Below, in pieces: positions 1 to 12,968 of a stretch of DNA of 64,000 nt (position 1 is the first letter of the stretch; each line of letters starts with the position of its first letter). Under the pieces are notes generated by a model. That model had not been told where the DNA came from, did no database searches, and saw nothing but the letters and a program-made list of their open reading frames with translations. The stretch lies in NCBI GenBank assembly GCA_023159155.1, contig JAJNNX010000004.1, positions 1,488,001-1,552,000 on the forward strand. Reading direction: 5' to 3'. A program made the position numbers and the translations under genes. This DNA is from Ustulina deusta (taxonomy: Eukaryota; Ascomycota; Sordariomycetes; Xylariales; Xylariaceae).

Positions 1-3000
1 GTTTATCTAGTACACGCTCTAAGCTATATTTTTAAATCTACTTGCTGAGCTGTTATTCTATATAATACTCTGCTTTGTACCTCTCTTTACCTCTATATTA
101 ATACTACTTTATTACTTTTTATAATTCATATTATATCTTGTAAGCTAAACAATATAGCTTATACCTTTTCTTTCTATACTAATGCGCTTTTTTTAGCAAG
201 CGAAGACGAGATGCCAAATCAGGGAGGGAATTATACTTTAGGGCCTTTTATTAGCAAACAGAATTTAAGATCACGTCTTATACCAAAATCACAAAAGAAT
301 GTTTAGTTCTAAGTAAAAGATGACAACACTTTATGCAATCCTAGAGAGGGGTATATAGTGTTTAGGCTTTTTATTTACTTTAAGTAGCTAACTTATGCCT
401 TTAAGAACGTATATTATGCAGTTGGCTAAGTCCTCCCGTTGCTATTACGCGCTTTTATAAACAGCAAACGCTAAGGATTTGTTAGCGTTGCTATATAAAA
501 CAAAGCCATCCTTACCTAGAATGAATAAATTATTAGAAAAAGATAGTAAAGCTTAGTAGTTTATTAAACAACCTAAAACCTGCCCTATTGGTTAAAAGTA
601 GTTAGTAGCTAAAGTTAAAAGTATTTATATTAGACTTATAATAATTAAAACAAAATATATTAAGGTTAATAACGCCTAGTTCTTTTAAAAAAATGCTAAA
701 CTTAACAATAAGTAGTAGTAAGCATTAATAGTTTTGTACTATATTTTTTTATATAAATATTATAACTTTTTTTTAGTATTATAGTATTTTTTAGCAAGCC
801 TAGCCTTAAAACAATTAGCGTTAAAATATGCTATGCTAGTAAGAATATAAAAATATAGCATATATAGCTTTTTTGAGCTATTACGCTATTGTTTGCTGGG
901 GTTTTTTAAACATATGCTTATGTTTATATATTTAGCATACTTAATAATAGCTTTATTATATAAAACTATGCTAGTTTTTAAGAATATATAGATTAAATGT
1001 CTAAGGGATTTAAGAAAATATAAGTAATGTTTATAAGTTTATATATATTTTTTTTTTAACTATTTTTAAAACAGAATAGCAATTAAAAACAAAAATATTA
1101 AAAATAGAGAAGTTTGGACGTTTGTTTTCTAGCATTAGTATTTGAAGGCTTTTAATAAAGCACTAATTATAGGGCGCTTTTATTACTACTTTGCCATTCT
1201 AGCACGGCCTAATAAACTTTAATAGCTATTTTATTATATAAAATCTTTATATGTTTTTATACCTTTTAGCTCTACTAAAAAATCAATTATAACTTTGTTT
1301 AACTTTATCCTTAGGGTAGGCAATTATTAGTACAACTGTCTAATCCTTATTAATGTTATATTTATTAAAGCTTATAGTATTTTGTTTAGTTAGAAATAGT
1401 TAAACAGTTTATGTCCAATTATTAATAAGTTCTTAAGGTTATTAAATAGCTATATTAGTTAAATTATAAAGCGCTAGATAGAAGTAGCGTACTATATTAC
1501 TATTGCTAATTGTTGTTTTTTCTTAGAGTATAGGAAAAAAAATAATATAATTATAAGGTTGATTAACTATTAAAACAACAAAAAATAAGATTAAGGTATA
1601 GAGCCTAAAATTAAAATTTTAACGCTATTGAAAGATTTCTAAAATGCTTTTTATTTTATTATAGGCATATATAAAGTTGTTTTTTATTAGCGGGATAATA
1701 TAAACATATTACTTTATATTTATATTATTATAATATTTATGTTCTATTTTATATGTTTTTTTAATGCTTTGTATTAATTTAACTAACTATTTTTATAAAA
1801 ATTACTTTTGTTAGTGCTTAATGGACTACTTAGTTTTTATAAATATTATAATTATATTTATAGTAATAAGTTCTTTAAAAAAAATAATAACCCGCCCCGT
1901 CCTATACTAGAAAACTTTATATTTAAGAGCTTTCTTTTTATTGACTAATACTATTTTAATAATTAGTTTGCTAATAATAAGATTAATAATAATAAGAAGT
2001 ATTTTGAAATAGCTTTAATAATAAATGTTAAAAAAAAAAAATCTTTTAGCTTAGCTGCAAAATTGCTTAATTTAAGAAAACGTTAATATATAACAAAAGC
2101 ATAAATTAGTTTGGTATATCCCTTAAGTATAAAAAAGAAATTAATAATATTTTTAAAAATGCTAATATAATAAAAATTTTAAATAGCTCTAATGTTAAAT
2201 TATAAATTATTTTAATAGGGGCTAAAAATGTAATAAATATTAATAAAGATTAAATATTTTTAATTGTTATAATAAGGTAATATTTAATAAAAAGCTAAAA
2301 AGTTTATTTTATGTTTATATAGTATATAATATTAATATATATATTTTTAATAATTATTAGTAGAAAAGTATGTTTTATAAAATTAGCTTTAGGTATACTT
2401 AATTAGAAAAAATATAACAGTACAAATTATAATATTTATAAATAACCAAAAGTATTAAGCTTTTGTTAGTTATATAGGAGCTAATATATGCTCCCGAATA
2501 ATATTTTTTTAAAAGAGCTTTTTTTATTGATTCGGTTGCCTATGCAATTTATAGTCCGCCCTTCTTTGCTTATAAGATCGGGTACCAACGGAAGCTATAT
2601 TGTTTAACACAAGTAGAGGACCCTTTATAAGACAACTATGCCTTAATGCCCGCTTTTAAGTATTTATAAAACGCAAGGTTACTAGAGCTAGATATTTAGA
2701 TAAAGCCTAAGCGTTGGTTGGGGCATGCTTAAAACGTTAGGCAGATTTTCAGATCTTTATCTATTTATATTATTAAACATTAAAAACCTAGTAATATACT
2801 ATAACAGCTACTTATAAAACATATTAAAAAACGCAAGCTATATAGGTATAATAAATATAATTATAGTTAGCTGGCCACTAGTAAAAAACTATTCTTACTA
2901 TTGCTTTATTATTAATAAATCGCCAATCTAAACTAGTAGTATTATATAAACAGTTATTATCTTTGTTTTTATAAAAGGGGTATCCCGGGGAAGAGACAAC

Positions 3001-3129
3001 TCAGGCCGTTAGGTTACGAAGTAGGGAGGATATACACTAGCAATAGTGAAAAAAGGTATGTACCAATAAAGCCTAACTCCGATTAAACCAACATTATATC
3101 CCTATCCTATCTATAACAAACTATTACAC
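1..3129. other. AT-rich RIP-decayed DNA, no gene recognised
   Basis: Long AT-rich stretch full of TA steps with no frame I can assign. Slightly GC-richer patches at about 200-560 and 2460-2720 give short stretches that look like decayed coding sequence, but I recognise no family in them. The last 130 bases before the kinase-like relic are also GC-richer and may be its upstream region. Confidence 0.5.
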
Positions 3130-5094
3130 TTTTGTTTGCAGCACTACAACTACTACTTTAATAAGCAATAAGATTGTAAGGTTATGCATATTGCTTGAGG
3201 AAAAGCAAAGCTTACAAAAAGAAAAACAACACAAACACAAAGACGCTAAAAAATCTATAAAGAAATCATAGCTACAGGCGCTCCGAAAATATTTCGAAAC
3301 TTATTACTTACTTAGCCTTGCTATTTGTGTAGTAACAGACCGATCGCTTACTACACAGGGCAACACTACAAACCCGACCAGCCGTATTTTCCTTTAACAA
3401 ATCATTCCATAGATACTGTTTCTAAATCTGTTAAACGTATGGCTATTACCAAAAATAGCAGCACCAATACCACAACCCTAGCCCCAAAGCAACCTTGTCC
3501 TATGGTCTATCGTAAAACTAAAAAAGGCAAAAATAGCCCTACCAACTAGTTTTGTATATATAAAAGATCCAACAGCCGAAACATTTTAGCTCTTGCGATC
3601 AAGTATAAAACATTATACAAGCTAACAAAAAACAAGGTTGTTACTGGTTTAACCAAAGAAATTTAGCTAAAACGTAATATAATTAATAAAAACAACAAAA
3701 ACCTTTTTTTTATATCTAGGCGCTTTACTACTACTTTTATTACTTAACTTTTTTTTTATATAATTAACAAAAATATTTAATATAGCTATATATATATAAA
3801 AAAGACTTTTATTTTTTTATATATCTTTAACGACCCGTTTGTTATATATTATTCTGTCTGTATGCTAAATCTAAATATTCTAAAAAACAACAAGAACTAG
3901 CTTTATTACACAGCTATTGCTTAAATATTTGCTTTTATGCTTTAGGCCTTTTGTTTGCTACTACTGCTGCTAACGTGGCATAACTGCATAAAAAGCCTAA
4001 ATACTTAAGCTATAAAGTTCGAAAACGTATTACAAAATATTCCTACAACTGAACGTAAGCTTTTAAAAGCATCTCCTTATAGGGCCTAACGCTAGAAGGG
4101 CTTTATATGTTCGCTAATTAAGACATGCTCCGGTTGTTGACTAGAAAACCGTAATGCCTGCCCCTAGAACAAAAATAAAAGCGAAGACAAAAATCTCCCC
4201 TTTTTTCTATTTGCTTTTTAATCTTTACGCTTTTTTAAGAAAGTATTTATATTAACAAGCACTACAGCTAAGGGCACAAAGCAGGGCTGTTGTAGTAAAA
4301 ACAATAAAACAAAAAAACAAATATAAAAAAGAATATAAACAAGGATTCAGGACCAGCCCTTCTGTACCTAGAAATATTTGTTAGAACTAGCAAGCAGCGG
4401 GCCTATAAATAACGGATACCCTAACTTTAATAACTATTAGCAATAGTATATTAAACTACTAAAGTTTCTAGACCTAATACGTGCTTAGTTAACTAAAGAT
4501 TATAGCCCTAATATAGATGTTATGCCGCTCGACCTATCTAGATCTGTTAGGGCGCTTTTTAAAATCTGCCTATTTTTTTATAGCTATACTTTTATTACTA
4601 AAGGTATAAAGAACGCCTATCTAGCTTATTTATAATATAAAAAAAAAATATACAATTAGCTATGTATTATTTAGAGGAAGTATGCTTTTGTAAGTTTTAG
4701 CAAAGTAGATCTGGTTTTGCTATATTATTACAATAGCGGTATTTTTATATAGTTTTTGTTTTTTAGCTGGGCTAGACGGCCTTTGTTTGATTTGCTTAGC
4801 TAAACTAATAAAAACGCTATTGTTTATGCGGTTAGCGCAGTATTTAAGGCAGTCTATAATTTGCGGGTTCTTTATAGCAATACTGAACTGCGCAACATAT
4901 TATATAATGCTAAGAGTGGCAATGTTATAATTATGGACTTTAAGCGAGCCGAACTTTTTATTTGCGAGCCTCTCGGACTTATTAATCCAAACAGAAAACA
5001 GAAATATAATATGTGTTGAGAGAAGCAAGGCAGAAATGATTTTGCAGCAGAGTTGCGGTTTATTATATAAAGTGTTAAGCGTTATATAAGATAA
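3130..5094 (+). pseudogene. Decayed fungal kinase-like protein, near full length
   Basis: Reading through RIP-type stops gives a protein of about 600 residues resembling a large fungus-specific family with a C-terminal kinase-like lobe. The N-terminal third contains HYKPDQPYFPL near 3370. Around 3600 comes a block reading like an ALAIEYKAPHKLT motif. A Cys-containing linker lies near 4360 and the C-terminal lobe at about 4500-5090. The catalytic loop near 4870-4905 reads VLYSNTELRNILYN, as expected if His and Asp of HSD were changed by C-to-T and G-to-A. The following IIMDFKRAEL near 4930 matches the family's DFERAE metal-binding segment. All stops noted are TAG, TAA or one TGA. An open stretch survives at 3325-3549. 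Recognition is from memory of the family; it is distinct from the FunK1 relic at 20-22 kb. Not functional. Confidence 0.7.
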
Positions 5095-7639
5095 GTAATA
5101 ATACTATAGAGCGAACTTTAGTTTTAATACTCTTATACTTTTAACTTTTAATTATTTTTCCTAAGGCTGCTTTTTATTGTTAGTAAAGTTTAAGAAGGAT
5201 ATAATAATTTGTTTAATTTGTATAGAGCGTGTTAGGCTAGTAGTGTCTAGGTTTATGTTCTTAAGATAAAAATTAACTAGGTATCAAATATTAAGCAATA
5301 AAGTTATTGTTTACTAAGCTATTAGGGTTGCTCCTATATAGTTCTAAGAAATAGTTATATACTTGGATTGATTATTAAAAAAATAACTAGATATATAAAA
5401 AAACATTATAAAATATATAGTAATTCTTTTAGTAGTACTTGTTGGTTCACTTGTCTTATTGTAAGCTTTTCTTAAAAATTGTAAGGATTACTATGCTCTT
5501 AGTAATCCCGTTATATAATCTAGATGCCTTATTGTAGCTTATTACTGCAACTAATTCTTACTAGCTATAACCCATGCCTTATATAATAGGCCATAGTTCT
5601 ATTGGTTTATAATAACAGATAGGATCTAGCAAATGTAGCATAAACTAGAAAAGTTTATAATAAATAACCTAGCTTTATAGACCTTATAGTCATATTTTAA
5701 ATTCAAATATTATATAAAGCACAAGCTTTAAGTAATAAAATAAGCATAACTGCTTATATATTTATTATTTTTTATAAAATGTTTTTAATTTATAAACAAA
5801 AAAAAGCAAGCAAAAGGATATAGGTAATAAAAAGTAAGTATATCCTAGAAACTATAACTAAATAATATGTTTTAATAAAGGCATTTCTTTTATAAATCTT
5901 AAACGCTTATAATATAACTATCTAACTAACTATAAGTAAAAATACTATAGTAATAATTATTAGACCTTAAAATAATGCCTGGTTTATAGTTGAGTTATAA
6001 ACTAGAAAAAAAATACTGAATATTTTTAATAATATTAGGACACTAGATAAAAAAAGCCTACTAATACGCAACTTTTTTATAAAAGAATTAAATGCTTTAT
6101 AAGCAAGCCTTCTTGTAATATTACTATATACGAGCGCTTAGTTCTATTATTAGTATAAAAATAATAAAATAAAGGCTAGTTAATATACTATAGTATAAGT
6201 TACTAAGATATTATTAGTAGTAGAAATAATATTTTAACTAATAATGTTTTTAATAAAAAGCGTAGCTAAAATAAAGGTAAATAAAAAAAAGGTTAATGTA
6301 AGAATTATTAAGAGCTAGTGAGTTTGACTTATTTTTAATAACCCTATATAATAAATGTATATAATAGATAGAATAATAAAAAAAGTTAACTAAGCGGCAT
6401 AAAACCATATTAGTACTAAAATAATAGCTATAGTAATAAAAAGACTAGCATTCCAACTATTATTATTAATTTGGCTTAGTATGTTTATATTTATAATTGT
6501 CTTTTTTATTTGTATTATATATTTTAGTACGCTTTATAAAGTTAGGCAGACTTAGAGCTACCTTAACTAATATAAATTTTAAGCTATTACTTTAAGGAGT
6601 TAGTAGCAAAAATAATAGCTACCTGTTTAAATTTTGCAGAAGTAGATAATAATAAGTTCTCTGGTTAGATTTTGCCTACCACGCCCCTAATCCCTTAACT
6701 GTTTGGCTTTCCCTATTACTTATAATCGTTAGACAAATCTATGCTTTATTAAGGAGTGGCTGGCTTAAAATCAAACAAGTAGCTATAAATATTAACCAAA
6801 TTAATAAAAGAAAAAAAGGAATATGATAGTTAGTTACAGCTTTTCTTGATTTTATAGTTGAGTGGCTAAACCATTTATAAACAAAAAACCTGTCATACTT
6901 GGTGTGGCTAAGTAACTAATAATCTAAAAAGTGCCAGAACTACAAAAGCTGCCAATTACTAACTGAGCATGATAAATAGACAATATATACCCTCCTTTAG
7001 ACTTAGCATAGTAGTTGCAGTTCTAAAACCCACAGTCCAACTACCCAACAAAAAGCCTACCGGATAGCTCAAACCAATTATGCTTTATAGAAATTCTTAA
7101 TTTTTAAATCTAAAATCTATATATTAATCCTAAGGCAAATTAAAATATATTCTGCCTTACTAAATAAGTCTAATTATATTTTTTGCTTTATTGCTTAGCA
7201 TTTAGTAACTTGTAGCTTTTTATGTTATAATTCTTAGCTCCTATTAGAAAGCCTTAAAAAAAGGCAATAAAATTTAATAATAAGGACTATTATAAGGTTT
7301 GAGCTGCCTTAATTTTAAGTATAAAAAAGGTTATAATTCTATTACTATATTTCCTTTTTCTATATTTGTTTTATAGTCATTATTTCTAATTGGCCTTTTA
7401 TATTAAATACTTTTATATAAATAGTTCCTAAGTCACTTTTTTTATATACTAATATTAGGAATAGGAAACAAAACATAGACTTTTTTTGCCTTTTTAATTC
7501 TAAAATACCCCAGCAAACTAATATATTTAATGCTATAAAAAAAGGTTAAACTTTTAGAAATTATATATAAACGCTGCTCTAGTATACTATAAATATATTT
7601 AAGAGGTTTTAGACCTTAATTAACTATATTTCTAAAAAA
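5095..7639. other. RIP-decayed DNA between two gene relics
   Basis: No feature can be assigned. A GC-richer patch at about 6540-7100 looks like decayed coding DNA in more than one frame but matches no family I know. The part just before 7640 may include the promoter and N-terminus of the exchanger relic. Confidence 0.45.
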
Positions 7640-7878
7640 GAGCAGTTTATATTTGAAAACTAGATCTAGCAGATATTTTTTAGGACTTAGATCAATATTT
7701 TACTAGTAGCTACTTTTGTTAGTATTATGATTTAGGCTTTTAAAATTCCTAGCTTTACTATTTTTATTATTAATTTTATTGCTATTATTTTTTTTGCTGC
7801 TATACTTAGTTATATAACAAAGCAGATCACGTTTTATATAAATAAAGTTTTAAATAGATTAATTAATGCAATTTTTAA

Positions 7879-7946
7879 GTAAGCCTTTTTTTTTAGTAGG
7901 CCGCTTTTAGCTTTTCTTATTTTAAATTTTAACTAATATAGGTTAG
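7879..7946 (+). other. Intron in the exchanger relic
   Basis: The 68-bp segment starts GTAAGCC and ends TTAG, with an ACTAAT branch-point-like motif at 7932-7937. Removing it joins the TF-G and NAVE parts of a conserved exchanger motif in phase 2. Size and signals are typical of ascomycete introns. This supports a genomic gene origin rather than a retrocopy. Confidence 0.75.
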
Positions 7947-8660
7947 CAATACTATCGAGCTTATTATTGCTATTATTGCTTTTACAAAAAACTAAATTAT
8001 TATTATTTAGACTTTGTTTGTTAGTAGTATTTTATCTAACCTATTTTTAGTTTTAAGTTTTTATTTTTTTTTTAGTAGTTTTAATCGCTTAAAATAATAT
8101 TTTAATACAAAACTAGTATAAACTATAGCTAGCCTATTAGCTTTATTTATAGCAAGCCTAATTCTATTTACTATTTTTTTTTATAATATATTACTACTAT
8201 TTTATATATTATTCTAATTATTTTTTATTATTACTATTATCTTACTGCTAGTTTATTTGTTCTATTTGTTCTTTTAGTTTAAAACATACTACGTAGTCTT
8301 TAACAATAAAAACAAAAAGATTGTTACTTAAAATATATTAAAAACGTAGCAATATATACTTAAAGATGGAGCAACTTTAGAAATTGTTAGAACTACCAAT
8401 ACTAGCCTGCACAGTAAAACAGGCCAAACAAGCGAACAGGATCTCTTTACAGATAAGGAGGGGTCCAAAAAGCCCAACCTGTACCTCCTAGTTGCTCTGG
8501 GCATTCTAATACTATGTACTGTTATTATTGCTTTTTATGCCGAGGGTCTAGTTAGTAGTATAGAGCCTATTTCATCTATTGTTAGCGAAAAGTTTATTAG
8601 TCTTATTCTAATCCCTATTGTTAGAAATGCGTGCAAGCATGCAACAGCTGTTACTATTGC

Positions 8661-8664
8661 TATC
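8661..8664 (+). repeat. Target duplication TATC, left copy
   Basis: TATC lies immediately before the short element. It is matched by TATT (9039-9042) between the two elements and TATC (16157-16160) after the long one. Extending the flanks to 5 bp gives CTATC versus TTATC, which would differ by one transition. Whether this is a true duplication or a required target motif cannot be decided from one insertion. Confidence 0.65.
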
Positions 8665-9038
8665 TACAGCACATAATAGGGCACTCCACAAGTAGGGGGT
8701 ACATATGTATTAGGGGGAGCGTAAGCCTTTTTTAGCTAGCTTTTGGATCAAGGCTGCTATTAGAGCGCTAATAGAAAGTTTGATATATTGCTGCTTTAAA
8801 AGCTAGTTATAAACTGCTTACTACTAAAATATAAAGTAAATAAAAAACAACGCATTAAAATAATAAAATTTAACCTTTAATAATTTTTTATTGCTGCTTT
8901 TTTTAATTTTTAAGCTTTAGTAATTAAAGCAGTAGGCAAAACAAATTTGCTGCATATTTGTTATATATATATGCTTATAATTATAATATTATAAAAAAAT
9001 AAATTATATAGTAGGTCCCTAAACCCTATAGAACTATT
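8665..9038 (+). mobile_element. Short (374 bp) element, probable non-autonomous derivative
   Basis: It starts TACAGCACATAATAGGGCAC and ends GAACTATT. Its first ~157 bases match the start of the long element (9043-9199), and its last ~99 bases match the long element's end (16057-16156). Almost all mismatches are transitions. The middle ~120 bases are unmatched. There is no coding capacity, no obvious terminal inverted repeat, and the ends are not TG...CA. The simplest reading is an internally deleted copy of the long neighbour. Its left end beside the exchanger gene is almost free of RIP changes. Confidence 0.7.
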
Positions 9039-9042
9039 TATT

Positions 9043-9199
9043 TATAACATATAATAAAGCACTTTATAAGTAAGAAATATATATATATTAAAAAAAGTAT
9101 AAGTTTTTTTTAGCTAGCTTTTAGATTAAAACTATTATTAAAGCACTAATAAAAAGTTTAATATATTGCTGCTTTAAAAGCTAATTATAAACTGTTTAA
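9043..9199 (+). repeat. Left end shared by long and short elements
   Basis: This aligns base for base with 8665-8821, including TAGCTAGCTTTT and GCTGCTTTAAAAGCTA. The differences are C-to-T or G-to-A in this copy. Similarity stops after ATAAACTG. This inner copy is heavily RIP-mutated while the outer copy at 8665 is nearly clean. Confidence 0.8.
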
Positions 9200-9419
9200 A
9201 CTTATGTTTTAAATTATATTAAAATAATTATTTTAAATCGTAATAAATAATTAGTTTAAATTTAATAAAGTAGTTTATATATTAAAAAATATGTTTTAAT
9301 TAGTTAGTTTATATAAGTAGGGCTAATATAGCCTGCTATATAAAAAGCCTTACTATATATTATAAGCTTTTTTTTTTTTTTTTAAATATTATATATTTTT
9401 AGTAAATATTATATAATAG

Positions 9420-10184
9420 CAAATTTATATTAAATTTGAGCTAATATTAGAGCAGTTTTGTTTTGCCTTGCTATTTTTAATTTATTATTGCTACTATGCC
9501 TCCTAAGGCAGCCCTTACAAAAAAACAGCCCGCTAGCCCTGCCTCCCCCGACCCGCATAGCAAAAATAAGTTTTATACAAATTTAAAGCAAATTTAAAGT
9601 TAATTTAAATAAACTAAAAGTTTATAATTATAATAAAATACTAGGTATATTATATTTATTATACTTATTATATAACCAAAATATATATAATATAAATATA
9701 AATATTCTTAAGTATACCTATTATATTTATGCTTATAAAAGCAATTATTTTAGTAGTTATATCTTTATAAATATACTATATAAATTTAGCACAAATTTAA
9801 CTTTAATCTAGTTCTAAATTAATATAAATAATTATAATATTAATAAGTAATAAAACTTATTTATATAAGCTTGCTAAGCTGCTTATTTAAACTAGGTTAA
9901 TAAAAAAGTTTTTAAAGCTTTTTATTTTACTAGCTATAAATATTCTAAATAAATTAAAAACAAATTTAATACTAATTTATATAGTTTTTTTTTAAAAAGC
10001 AGTTAGTAATGTTTAAAAATAAGTTTATTACATTATTAATAATAAAAAAAATACTAAAAAAGAAAGTAAAGCATAAACATAGCAAATATAATATAAATTT
10101 AAAGCAAATAACGCTTAGGTCTTAAGTTAAATTATAACTTTTTAAATAAACTTTTTTTAAACTATATTTAGGTCAAATTTGACC
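9420..10184. repeat. Cluster of CAAATTTA/G motifs and a perfect palindrome
   Basis: CAAATTT-type or AAATTTA words recur near 9420, 9435, 9578, 9590, 9785, 9795, 9960 and 10090. GGTCAAATTTGACC at 10171-10184 is a perfect 14-bp palindrome. ACAAATTTGC also occurs in the shared right ends at about 8942 and 16060. This could be iteron-like binding sites of the element's protein. In DNA this AT-rich some of it will be chance. Confidence 0.3.
9496..9600 (+). pseudogene. Start of a decayed element ORF (MPPKAAL...)
   Basis: ATG at 9496 opens 34 codons beginning MPPKAALTKKQPASPASPD, a basic Ala/Pro/Lys-rich start that is unusually GC-rich for its surroundings. It survives probably because its C bases are followed by C or T, contexts RIP rarely hits. 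The stop after KQI may be a RIP product. It lies about 450 bp inside the left end of the long element, so it is the best candidate for the element's own protein start. Product unknown. Confidence 0.45.
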
Positions 10185-11160
10185 CTAACTTTTTTATAAC
10201 TAGAATTTTTTGCTAAGTTACTATAAGCTATTATATATTTTTATTATATATATAGTATTATAATAATAACTAAATATAATATATTTATATAATTATTAAG
10301 CTAGATCTTATATATAAGTATATTATAGTAAAAAAACAAGCTTTATTTATATTTAGTTTTTTTAATATTAGGATATTTTATAGTTAATCTTAAAACAAAA
10401 CGTTTTAAAGCTTAGAGCTTTTTATTTATTAATATTTTATAATACTGTTTTATTGCATTAAAAAACCAATAGCTTAATAGTTTTAAGTCTTTTTTGTTTA
10501 TTTTTATATTATAAGCGTATTAAATAGTATTATAGCAAAAGCTATAGCTTATATATATATTACGGTTAATACTTAGGCAGATTAACCTATTTTAAAATAT
10601 ATTTTTTGCTTAGGTTTTTATAAAAGCGCTATATATAAGTTAAAACAGTAGCAAATAATCTATAGTATAGGTTAGTATACTTTTTTAGTTTAATAGTTTG
10701 CTTATATAAATTATTAAGTAAACTAGTCCTTTTGTTATACTTAATACTATATAAATTTTAAAGCAATTTTTATTTGTTTTTATATTATAAAAGAATATTT
10801 AAAAATATAATCTATTTTATACTAGTTATAGTTATTATTAATTTTAAAAGGCCTAACATATGCCATTTTTAGGGGTTATCTAAGTTAGAATTATTATAAG
10901 TAATTTCTTTTAAGCAAAAAAAGCTATACTATACTATAATAAATATTATATTAATTACTAATATATTATATAGGTTTTTATTAGCTATAACTATTTTTAA
11001 TATAAGTTTAGCTAATATTAATTCTATAACTAGGTTTTTTTTTAAAATTCTTTATTTATAAAAAAATAAATATATTATACCCTAAATTAAATAATAAATA
11101 TAAAAGCTTTTAAATACTAACATATCTAATATAAAGTTAATATAAACTAAATATAACATA

Positions 11161-11204
11161 GGACACAAGCTAATTACTAATACAAGTTAATTGCCAACTT
11201 TTTT
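11161..11204 (+). repeat. Left 44-bp terminal inverted repeat of the Fot1-like element
   Basis: This segment matches the reverse complement of 12969-13012 except for two positions (ACTAATAC here, GCTAACAC at the other end), both transitions of RIP type. It is preceded by TA. Confidence 0.88.
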
Positions 11205-11271
11205 ATATTTTTGTACGCTTTTTTTTTAATTACTATTTTTATAACCAATAATAATAATATTTTCTTAAAAC

Positions 11272-12882
11272 AAAGCAGATTTGTAGCTTATATTAGAAGC
11301 TCTTAATTGCAACAAAAAATTAATTGTTAATTATATAATATAAATCTATAATGTTTTTTGTATAACTTTTTATAATTAGCGCGCTAGCAAACAAACCTAA
11401 TAAATATTTATTATATAATATCGAAAATTAACCGAACTTAAAAAAAATATTATTGTATAATATATTATAGATTTAGTTTTGTAATTTTTTTTGTTTTGGA
11501 TAAGTAGTATTAAAAATATAGCTAATCAATTGCTATACGAACGTAATACGCCTAAGGTTAGCGTTAATTAAGCTTTAAACTTTATATAATAATATTTTAT
11601 GTTTAAAATATGTTTTAATTAAAAAATTAATTATTAGTAAGTTTTTTACAAAGATCTTATTATATATAATAAATAGTTTAAGCTTATATAAAATATAATA
11701 ATTAAATATAATATTTTAAAAGAAAATATTTATAACTTTAATAAAACAAGCTTTATAATAAGCCGAATTTTGTTTAAAATAGTTATAATAATGTTTAACT
11801 AGCATAAATAACTAAGGGCTGTTTAGCTAAACAATTATAAATAGTTAACTATTATTTAAAGTATTAGTTTGTATAGCTATATAGTTTTATTATATATTAT
11901 TTTAATAAATAAAACTTATTTTTTGTTTTAGTATATTAATAGCTAACTATTATATAACTAAAGAATTATAGTTATAAAAAATAGCTAAATAATAAATAAA
12001 TAAAGTTTAGATTAGATTAATTATTTTAATTTATATATAGCTAGTTATATAAAGAGTATTTATTGCTTATTAATTTTTAATAGCTATAAAAGCTATTATT
12101 TAATTAATTTTGAACTATATTATAAAAACTATAATATTATTATTTTTTATATGTCTGTTTATTTGTTATACTAATTTTAACTTTTTAATATTGGTTGTTT
12201 TAGTTTATTAAAACGTTTATATATATAAAAAATTAATAATTTAATATAAATATATATTATTTATATTATTAAAAAGGATTTTTTTGTTATATTTTATAAG
12301 ATATATAAAGCTTTTATAATAAAATTTAATATTTAAAAAAGTTTTAGAAGTATTAGATTAGTGCTATATAATTTAAAATATATATTTTTTTAGTTCGAAA
12401 TCTAATTACTAACTAAAATACTTTTTAGATTATTTAATAAATTTTTAGTTTTTTAGTAATTAAAGATTTTATATAATATAACTAATATATAATTATAAAC
12501 TAAATATATTAAAAATAAAATTATATAATATTAAAATAGTTTATTAAATATTATTTTAAATATTATTAATTATATTATAAAAAATATAATATTGCTTATA
12601 TATAAGGTTATATTATTAAAAAAAAAAGTTGCTAAATTTTATATAGCAAATAAGATATTTAGTTAACGCTGCTATATAAAAAAAATATATATATATAAAA
12701 TAAAAGGTTATTTATTATATAGAAAAAATAAGATTTTAAAACCGAACCGGCTATTAAAAAGCAAATAATAAAAAAAGTATAATAAAATAGTTGTTGTATA
12801 AAAAAGGGTATATTGCGCGTATAACAATATAGAACATGCGGCAAGCCTAGGTATAACTTGCATACTTGTTAAAATATTATAG
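11272..12882 (+). pseudogene. Decayed Fot1/pogo-like transposase
   Basis: The enzyme cuts and pastes the element at TA sites using a DDE-type catalytic core. About 537 codons lie in one frame with no indel between checked points (11296, 11731, 12271, 12781). The start region reads EALNCNKKLIVNY, like the psq-type helix-turn-helix. Next comes LLYERNTPKVS (CENP-B-type DNA-binding part), then ENIYNFNKTSF near 11722, the family's EDIYNFDETGF with the first catalytic Asp changed to Asn. IGCFSLLKRLY near 12200 is the LDVGCFxPLK motif after the last acidic residue. KDFFVIFYKIYKAF follows at 12274. The C-terminus near 12820-12865 has a zinc-knuckle-like Cys/His cluster. Stops are TAA or TAG where Gln or Trp fits. 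The exact start codon is unclear. Confidence 0.87.
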
Positions 12883-12968
12883 AAATATCTAGCAACAATA
12901 TTTCTGATTAGATCTAATTGATTTTTTGTGTTATAGTTGAATTATTTGATTTGTATATATAAAAGTAC

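Larger units (their letters stand above)
7640..8664 (+). pseudogene. Vacuolar Ca2+/H+ exchanger (CAX/VCX1 type), 5' part, interrupted
   Basis: Family members are vacuolar-membrane antiporters that move Ca2+ into the vacuole in exchange for protons. The exon before 7878 reads NILLVATFVSIMI and then SFTIFIINFIAIIFF, matching the first membrane helices, followed by TKQITFYINKVLN, where the family has TEQIALRLGEVLG. After a 68-bp intron the frame resumes with NTIELIIAIIAFTKN (family NAVELIV) and SILSNLFLVLSF (family GSILSNLLLVLGM, the first cation-binding repeat). From about 8350 to 8664 there are no stops: IPIVRNACKHATAVTIAI is the second c-repeat (family PIVGNAxEHxxAVT), with Gly-to-Arg and Glu-to-Lys changes of RIP type. 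The frame holds without indel from 7948 to 8664. The start is not certain; the N-terminus is too decayed. The gene is cut after the Ile codon at 8662-8664. Confidence 0.88.

Noticed and set aside
11400..11530. A reading of this stretch as a kinase activation segment and HDLESFF-type helix
   Set aside because: It lies inside the TA-flanked inverted repeats, and the same frame matches a Fot1/pogo transposase over 1.6 kb without indels, so the kinase likeness is chance.
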